From Gammaproteobacteria bacterium (GTDB lineage: Bacteria; Pseudomonadota; Gammaproteobacteria; SZUA-140), in assembly GCA_003230195.1 (NCBI GenBank), contig QIHH01000022.1:1-11945 (forward strand): a DNA stretch of 11,945 nucleotides, written 5' to 3'. How positions within the stretch are numbered: the first letter of the stretch is position 1; each line of letters opens with the position of its first letter. Of the stretch, positions 7,044 through 11,945 are shown piece by piece. The position numbers and the translations under genes were made by a program. Below the pieces are notes generated by a model. The model worked only from the letters and a program-made list of their open reading frames with translations, was not told the DNA's origin and ran no database searches.

Positions 7044-8197
7044 GCGATGACCTCCAGTGTTTTTTCTGCGACCTCAATAGCATCAATACGATCGCCACCA
7101 AATTGATAATAGGCAGCACAAGCACCTTCACTGGAAACCATCAAGGCACCTAAAGGTATCTCAGGCGTACAGGCTTTGCCAAAAACCTTGCATTCCCAAG
7201 GCTTGATTGCCCCTTTTAATACTTCGCCGCATTGACATGACTTAGGATCGGCAATGGTGACCGCTGGGACGATGAATTTTTTCTCTGCATCAAAAGCGGC
7301 ATAAGCCTCAGTGAGTTGCACTCCAGAGTGATCAATTGAGCCTAGTCCACGCCATTCAAAAAATTCGCGCAGTTCGAATACTTGACTGATGGCCTTCAAG
7401 GCTTGGGCATTGCCGTTATCAGGCACAATACGATTGTATTGATTTTCAATACGGGCTTCACCCGCCGTTAACTGTTTTAGCACCATCCACAGTGATTGCA
7501 GAATATCTAAAGGCTCAAAACCGGCGACGACGACAGGGCGATGATAGTGCTCAGCAATAAAATCATAAGGTTGATTGCCTATTACCATGCTCACATGGCC
7601 TGGACCCAGGAAGCCATCAAGCTGCAAACCTGGTGAATCCAATACCGCTTTAATGGTCGGAATGATGGTGATGTGATTACAAAATAGTGAGAAGTTGTGA
7701 ATGCCTTGCTCTTCTGCTTTGAGTACCGTTAAAGCGGTACTGGGCATGGTGGTCTCAAACCCCAGGCCAAAGAATACAACCTCCTTGTCTGGATTTTTTT
7801 TGGCAATGCTGAGTGCATCAAGAGGCGAGTAGACCATGCGTACATCTGCACCGTCAGCTTTAGATTGCAGCAAACTTTTTTTCGATCCCGGTACACGCAT
7901 GGCATCACCAAAGGTAGTAAAGATGACGTTGTTTTGTTCGGCTATGGCCACGCAATCATCAACTCGGCCCATTGGCAATACACAAACGGGACAACCTGGG
8001 CCGTGAATTAATTCGATACTTGCGGGTAGCATATTCTCTATGCCATAGCGAAAGATAGAATGAGTATGGCCTCCGCAAACCTCCATAATATATACCGGTC
8101 GCTTAAGCTTATCAGTAAGATCAGCAGCGATTTGATTGATCTCTTTGAGTAAAGTCCTGGCCTTGTCGGGATCACGAAATTCATCAACATATTTCAT
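7040..8197 (-). CDS. hypD: HypD, Fe(CN)2CO scaffold protein
   Basis: HypD is the [4Fe-4S] scaffold that with HypC holds the iron while cyanide and CO ligands are added. The 385-residue protein has all signature motifs: MEVCGGHTHS with Cys41 and His44, GPGCPVCVLP with Cys69 and Cys72, GLGFETTMPSTA (144-155), FCNHITIIPT (172-181) and GFLGPGHVS (195-203). The C-terminal cluster-binding cysteines are Cys321, Cys323, Cys336, Cys343 and Cys360. Length is typical of the family. The start ATG has GTGAGGTAAC upstream and lies inside the 3' end of the SIS-domain gene (14-nt overlap). It overlaps hypE by 4 nt. Both overlaps point to one transcript with coupled translation. Confidence 0.98.
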   Translation of the reverse strand: MKYVDEFRDPDKARTLLKEINQIAADLTDKLKRPVYIMEVCGGHTHSIFRYGIENMLPASIELIHGPGCPVCVLPMGRVDDCVAIAEQNNVIFTTFGDAMRVPGSKKSLLQSKADGADVRMVYSPLDALSIAKKNPDKEVVFFGLGFETTMPSTALTVLKAEEQGIHNFSLFCNHITIIPTIKAVLDSPGLQLDGFLGPGHVSMVIGNQPYDFIAEHYHRPVVVAGFEPLDILQSLWMVLKQLTAGEARIENQYNRIVPDNGNAQALKAISQVFELREFFEWRGLGSIDHSGVQLTEAYAAFDAEKKFIVPAVTIADPKSCQCGEVLKGAIKPWECKVFGKACTPEIPLGALMVSSEGACAAYYQFGGDRIDAIEVAEKTLEVIA

Positions 8198-8906
8198 TAT
8201 TTGTTACCTCACTACTATTGGGAATATTAGCTAAATTACCGCGCTCATCCGCAAGTAGCGTGTGTACCAAGTCCCAGAGTATATGGTAGATGATGACATG
8301 GCATTCCTGGGTGCGATGAATGCTGTCCGATTCGATGATGAGGCAATGATCTAACCCCATTGTAGCCATGTCCCCACCATTGCCTCCTGTTAGCGCAATC
8401 GTAATGGCACCTGACTTTTTCGCTTGCTCAAAGGCGTGAGTAAGATTGGTGGAATTACCACTGGTAGAAATACCGATTAAGCAATCTTGTGCTTTAATAA
8501 GTATTGCCACTTGGCGGGCATAGACATACGGGTAGCCGATGTCATTGGCGATGGCGGACATTAAGGTCTTATCGCAGCTCAAGTCATAAGCTGCTAACGC
8601 TGGCCGTCCTGTCGTGACGGGATGGAGAAATTCCACCGCAATATGCGAGGCATCCGCGCTTGAGCCACCATTGCCCATCGTAAATAGCTGACCTTGCTGT
8701 TGGTAGACCTTGGCAATCGTATTTGCGCAATCAATCATGGCTTGGCTATTTTTCGCAAAAAAGTGCTCGATGACAAATTGATGTTGAGTCATTTTTTGCT
8801 TGACCGATTGCAGCAACGCTTGATTCATGTTGGTGCTATCGGTTTTCTTACTATGTAAAAAGGGATACAGCGACTCCAGTGTTTGATTATTTTCCGTGTT
8901 TGTCAT
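8184..8906 (-). CDS. SIS-domain phosphosugar isomerase-like protein (GmhA-type) within the hyp cluster
   Basis: A 240-residue protein of the GmhA (sedoheptulose 7-phosphate isomerase) branch of the SIS family. Phosphosugar-binding motifs are MGNGGSSADASHIAVEF (77-93) and IGISTSGNSTN (144-154). The residues that bind zinc in GmhA seem to be kept: His88, Glu92, Gln200 and His208, the last two in the TQECH...H stretch. This suggests an active isomerase rather than a regulatory remnant. It has about 30 extra N-terminal residues compared with GmhA; Met27 is an alternative start, but GAGG 5 nt before the first ATG favours the longer form. It lies between hypC (45-nt gap) and hypD (14-nt overlap), and no LPS-heptose genes are nearby, so a role tied to hydrogenase maturation is more likely than lipopolysaccharide synthesis. 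I recall GmhA-like genes in hyp operons of other proteobacteria, but their function is not established. Confidence 0.88.
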   Translation of the reverse strand: MTNTENNQTLESLYPFLHSKKTDSTNMNQALLQSVKQKMTQHQFVIEHFFAKNSQAMIDCANTIAKVYQQQGQLFTMGNGGSSADASHIAVEFLHPVTTGRPALAAYDLSCDKTLMSAIANDIGYPYVYARQVAILIKAQDCLIGISTSGNSTNLTHAFEQAKKSGAITIALTGGNGGDMATMGLDHCLIIESDSIHRTQECHVIIYHILWDLVHTLLADERGNLANIPNSSEVTNNEIC

Positions 8907-8951
8907 AGTGACCTCTATTGATTGGATGTGACTGAATGTGTGTCACTGAGA

Positions 8952-9230
8952 TTAAGATGCGCCTTTTTGCATAGCAGCTAATTCTTCTTGCATTTCACCG
9001 AGTTCGGTTAACACTTTAAGTGTGGCATGTGCTTCAGCTTCATCGATGACGCTCATGGCAAAACCAACATGCACAAGTACCCAGCTATCGATATGTTGTT
9101 CTAGCTCGACGTCTGTTTCGTTAATACAGCTGAGGTTGACGACACGTTGAATGCCGCCGACATCGACTATGCCTAATTGCTGTTCAACATCACTGATGCT
9201 GATAATTTTCCCTGGTATTCCGAGACACAT
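8952..9230 (-). CDS. hypC: HypC/HybG-family hydrogenase maturation chaperone
   Basis: HypC is the small chaperone that binds the iron with HypD and carries the Fe(CN)2CO unit to the large-subunit precursor. The 92-residue protein begins MCLGIPGKI, with the essential Cys2 exposed after Met removal, and contains 'WVLVHVGFAMSVIDEAEA' (50-67), in which His54 is the conserved histidine. The glutamate-rich C-terminal tail (about residues 72-92) is slightly longer than in minimal HypC proteins but within the family's range. The start is confirmed by AAGGA 7 nt upstream. It follows hypF by 21 nt. Confidence 0.97.
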   Translation of the reverse strand: MCLGIPGKIISISDVEQQLGIVDVGGIQRVVNLSCINETDVELEQHIDSWVLVHVGFAMSVIDEAEAHATLKVLTELGEMQEELAAMQKGAS

Positions 9231-9251
9231 CGCGATTCCTTTTTATTATGA

Positions 9252-11696
9252 TTAATAATATGAGTTAATGGATTGACTATTATTCGATTTCTGTTTGATT
9301 ATTCTTGCCGCTGCGATAACGGCCTGACCTAAGGCGATGCCACCATCATTGGCCGGTATTTGAGAATGACTTAGGCAATTGAATTGACGCTTGGTGAGTT
9401 GTCGATCCAGGCCTTCGAGGAGGATACGATTTTGCAGGCAACCGCCAGAAAGCACAACATCCTTAAAAGTAAATTGCTTGGCCAAGAGTTCAATTACATC
9501 GATTAACGCGATGATCAAGCCTGCGTGGAAGCACGTAGCAATGATACGTTTACTGACCCCCTGTTTGATATCATCTAACAGGGTTGGCCAAATGCTCTTG
9601 GCATTGATACGGATATGAGGTTCTTGAGTTTGATGGTTTTGTTGTTGATCAAGAGTAAAGGTATAGGGTTTTTTAACTTGTCCTGCAAACACCGCTTCAG
9701 CATCGACTAGCATCTCTAGCTCAATCGCTGCCTGACCTTCAAATTGAACACATTCAGCACTAAGACCGATAGCCGCTGCGACTGCATCAAATAAGCGCCC
9801 AGCTGAGCTTGCCTCAGGACAATTTAGACCCTTGGCTAACATGGTTTGTAAGGTAGTTATGGGCATATTATTAAAGAGTTTAGCGATCTCGGTGTCTGCA
9901 TAGCGTTTAGTGAACTCGTTCCAAGTCATACTATTAAGAATATGTGCAAAACTACTACGCCAGGGTTGTTTAATGGCTTTAGCTGCGCCTGGCATGGCAA
10001 CCGGAGTAAAGCTAGCGAGGCGTTTAAAATCACAATAGTCAGCGAGTAAAAATTCAGCTCCCCAAAGCGTTCCATCTTCACCGAACCCTAACCCATCAAG
10101 GGCGATGCCCAATACCTGAGAATGATCTCTCGGCAACTGATTTTCGGCCATCGCTGAGGCAATATGGGCATGATGGTGTTGTACATTAATTAGCGGTAGA
10201 CTTTGCTTTTTAGCATCGCTTGTAGCGAGTTGACTGGATAGGTATTCGGGATGCTTATCAAGTGCTAGATAGTGCGGTTCAAATTTGAATAGTTTCTTAT
10301 ATAGTGTCAGATTTTTTTCATAATCATCGAAGGTGCTTAAATTTTCTAGATCGCCCTGATGCTGAGATAATAACGCAGTACCTTGCTGTACTAAGCAGAA
10401 GGTCGATTTTAATTCTGCACCATAAGCGAGAATAGCGTCGGCTTTTTCAAACCCTTTGGGTAAGAGGATAGAGCGTGGTGCATAACCTCTGGCACGGCGC
10501 ATTATACGCACTCTACCTGCCACGCAACGCACTACCGAATCATCAATGCGATTGGCGATGTCTCTATCGTGGTAGACGATAAGATCGGCGATGCCGCTGA
10601 GGTTTTCGATGGCGACTTGATTATCAATAATTTGCGGTTCGCCACAGAGGTTACCACTGGTCATCACCAACGGTTTGATAAACTGGCGACTGATTAATGA
10701 GTGCAAAGGTGTGTAAGGCAGCATAAAGCCAAGGAGATGGCTACCCGGGGCTATCGCACTAGAAAGAATTGGCAAGGTATTGCTTGCTTGTTTTTCTTCA
10801 AGCAGTACTATCGGTGCTGCCGGGCTTTGCAGCGTTTCTTTTTCGAGTTTAGATAGGTGGCAATATTGCGCTATGGTATTGAGATCATGACTCATTAACG
10901 CAAAAGGTTTGGCATAGCGTTGTTTGCGTTTGCGCAATAAGCTAACGGCTTGATGATTACTGGCATCACAGCATAGATGAAAACCACCCAAACCTTTGAT
11001 GGCGATAATTTTTCCTGCCAACAATGCTTGATTGACCTGCTGTAAATACTGAAAAGATTGTTCTTCTATATTTATATTGCTATTAATAGCAGCTATTATT
11101 TTAGCTTCGCTATGAATCGCAAGTTTTGGCCCACATTTATGACAGGCTATAGGTTGGGCGTGAAAACGTCTATCCAGGGAGTCTTGATATTCTGCACCAC
11201 ATGCTTTACATAAGGGAAAATTGTTCATGGTGGTATTGCTGCGATCATAAGGAATACCATGAATAATAGATAAGCGTGGGCCGCAATGCGTACAATTTGT
11301 GAAGGGGTAAAAATAGCGCCGCGCATCTGGATTAAAGACTTCATCCAGGCAGGTTTTACAGCTGGCCGCATCAGCGGTGATTTCGGTATTACCATCATCG
11401 TGATCAGAATGGTTGATGCTGATGCTAAAGTCGTCATACTGCCAGTTGTCGCTGATATTTTGTACTTCAATAGTATCGATCTTGGACAAAGGTGGTGCTT
11501 CGGTCTTTAGTTTACGTAAAAAAAGTTGAAGTGCATTCGGGCTGCCAGATAGACGTATCAATACTCCGTCATCATCGTTGAAGACTTCACCCTTTAAATG
11601 ACACTCTATTGCCAAGCGATATACTGCGGGGCGAAATCCGACGCCTTGTACCGTCCCGCGAACACGCGCCTCTTGGTTTTGTACTACTACCGTCAT
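9252..11696 (-). CDS. hypF: HypF, carbamoyltransferase for hydrogenase cyanide ligands
   Basis: HypF converts carbamoyl phosphate and ATP to carbamoyl-adenylate and transfers the carbamoyl group to HypE. The longest frame opens at 11768, but its first 24 residues are Lys-rich and come from the upstream repeat-like DNA. AAGGA at 11703-11707 lies 6 nt before the ATG at 11696, which starts MTVVVQNQ just before the acylphosphatase domain, so I place the start there (814 residues). In this numbering: acylphosphatase domain 1-95 with VRGTVQGVGFRP; four CxxC zinc-finger pairs at 113/116, 135/138, 163/166 and 185/188; YrdC/Sua5-like domain about 215-410; Kae1-like carbamoyltransferase domain with HHHAHIASAM (507-516), GFGEDGTLWGAEF, SGGCLQNR and NDGGIALGQ. 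All domains look intact. It is the first hyp gene of the run. Confidence 0.97.
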   Translation of the reverse strand: MTVVVQNQEARVRGTVQGVGFRPAVYRLAIECHLKGEVFNDDDGVLIRLSGSPNALQLFLRKLKTEAPPLSKIDTIEVQNISDNWQYDDFSISINHSDHDDGNTEITADAASCKTCLDEVFNPDARRYFYPFTNCTHCGPRLSIIHGIPYDRSNTTMNNFPLCKACGAEYQDSLDRRFHAQPIACHKCGPKLAIHSEAKIIAAINSNINIEEQSFQYLQQVNQALLAGKIIAIKGLGGFHLCCDASNHQAVSLLRKRKQRYAKPFALMSHDLNTIAQYCHLSKLEKETLQSPAAPIVLLEEKQASNTLPILSSAIAPGSHLLGFMLPYTPLHSLISRQFIKPLVMTSGNLCGEPQIIDNQVAIENLSGIADLIVYHDRDIANRIDDSVVRCVAGRVRIMRRARGYAPRSILLPKGFEKADAILAYGAELKSTFCLVQQGTALLSQHQGDLENLSTFDDYEKNLTLYKKLFKFEPHYLALDKHPEYLSSQLATSDAKKQSLPLINVQHHHAHIASAMAENQLPRDHSQVLGIALDGLGFGEDGTLWGAEFLLADYCDFKRLASFTPVAMPGAAKAIKQPWRSSFAHILNSMTWNEFTKRYADTEIAKLFNNMPITTLQTMLAKGLNCPEASSAGRLFDAVAAAIGLSAECVQFEGQAAIELEMLVDAEAVFAGQVKKPYTFTLDQQQNHQTQEPHIRINAKSIWPTLLDDIKQGVSKRIIATCFHAGLIIALIDVIELLAKQFTFKDVVLSGGCLQNRILLEGLDRQLTKRQFNCLSHSQIPANDGGIALGQAVIAAARIIKQKSNNSQSINSYY

Positions 11697-11702
11697 AGCC
11701 AT

Positions 11703-11707
11703 TCCTT
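11703..11707 (-). promoter_or_regulatory. Ribosome binding site that decides the hypF start
   Basis: AAGGA on the minus strand, 6 nt before the ATG at 11696-11694. Another ATG at 11702-11700 directly abuts the AAGGA, too close to use it. The far upstream ATG at 11768 has no comparable site. Confidence 0.7.
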
Positions 11708-11756
11708 GCAAGATATTAAAACTTACTGAAGAATACTTTTTTGTTTTTTTTAATCT

Positions 11757-11844
11757 CTTTGGGTTCAATTCCCCGCAGCTTGCTGCGGGGTTGTTTATTT
11801 TGCGTTAGAAGTTGTGCGCTGAAACTGTGTGTTGTAACCCAAAG
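11757..11844. repeat. Nested inverted repeats with a strong GC hairpin upstream of hypF
   Basis: CCCCGCAGC (11771-11779) and GCTGCGGGG (11782-11790) form a perfect 9-bp stem with a 2-nt loop. Around it CTTTGGGTT (11757-11765) and AACCCAAAG (11836-11844) form a second perfect 9-bp inverted pair, 70 nt apart. On the plus strand the hairpin is followed by a T-rich stretch (TTGTTTATTTTG), so it could end plus-strand transcription, though no plus-strand gene is present. On the minus strand it would lie about 75 nt before the hypF start, in the leader or promoter region. Confidence 0.6.
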
Positions 11845-11945
11845 CGGACTGCTAAGGAACGTGCACGAAATAACTTCCCGGTTTGGCATCCCGGCTTCAG
11901 CCCGTCTTCGTCCGTTCTTCAATCACAAAAGCTCGAAATAGAACG

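Larger units (their letters stand above)
11697..11945. other. Non-coding region upstream of hypF, probable dispersed-repeat DNA
   Basis: 249 nt up to the window edge without a credible gene. Short open frames on both strands lack Shine-Dalgarno sites and protein-like composition. From about 11757 rightward the sequence is more GC-rich and built of short inverted repeats (the nested pair above, plus a small GGCT/AGCC hairpin near 11900), the look of a dispersed intergenic repeat. I have the impression of seeing similar sequence repeated in other gammaproteobacterial genomes but cannot verify it. The AT-rich stretch 11708-11756 next to hypF is where a hypF promoter would have to lie; I see no clear -35/-10 or sigma-54 (-24/-12) element. 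Confidence 0.4.

Noticed and set aside
8907..8951. AGTGAC/GTCACT inverted repeat between the SIS gene and hypC as a terminator
   Set aside because: Only 6 bp with a loop of about 29 nt and no T-run, and termination here would split the hyp operon.
11716..11922. Minus-strand open frame of 68 codons upstream of hypF
   Set aside because: It spans the inverted repeats, has no ribosome binding site and a composition typical of translated repeat DNA.
1..11945. CRISPR arrays, tRNA or rRNA genes, transposase genes
   Set aside because: No regularly spaced repeats, tRNA-like cloverleaf or transposase-like protein was seen; nearly all sequence is covered by minus-strand genes.

Overview
The window reads as a piece of a moderately AT-rich gammaproteobacterial-type chromosome. 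That assignment is inferred from the style of the Hyp proteins, two outer-membrane-type lipoprotein signal peptides and purine-rich Shine-Dalgarno sites. I cannot name the genus. Every gene I can support lies on the minus strand, so transcription runs from the right edge to the left.

Right half (about 5.3-11.7 kb): a [NiFe]-hydrogenase maturation cluster in the order hypF, hypC, SIS-domain sugar-phosphate isomerase-like gene, hypD, hypE, FmdE-like gene. HypF makes the cyanide ligand precursor and passes it to HypE. HypC and HypD form the scaffold on which Fe(CN)2CO is built. All four Hyp proteins look intact. Two uncharacterised genes are woven into the set: a GmhA-like SIS protein whose stop overlaps the hypD start by 14 nt, and a divergent FmdE-fold protein 30 nt after hypE. 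hypA, hypB, an endopeptidase gene and the structural subunits are absent. Upstream of hypF is a non-coding stretch with a strong GC hairpin nested between 9-bp inverted repeats, which looks like a dispersed repeat.

Left half (1-5.2 kb): after an 83-nt gap comes a different set. It holds a lipoprotein with one C-terminal c-type heme motif, a cytoplasmic phosphoribosyltransferase-fold protein, a VanX-family (M15D) D-Ala-D-Ala dipeptidase-like protein one nt behind it, a lipoprotein multicopper oxidase with all copper motifs, and the first 15 codons of a probable ricin-type beta-trefoil protein cut by the window edge. Two or three of these act outside the cytoplasm and carry redox centres (heme, copper), so this may be a cell-surface redox or oxidative-modification module. 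The VanX-like protein keeps its zinc ligands but has Leu where the catalytic Glu should be, and its pairing with a PRTase-fold protein is not one I recognise.

Most interesting points: the SIS and FmdE-like genes as candidate hydrogenase-maturation accessories, and the PRTase / M15D / heme lipoprotein / multicopper oxidase / lectin group as a possible undescribed system. Functions beyond the Hyp core are inferences from motifs and context.
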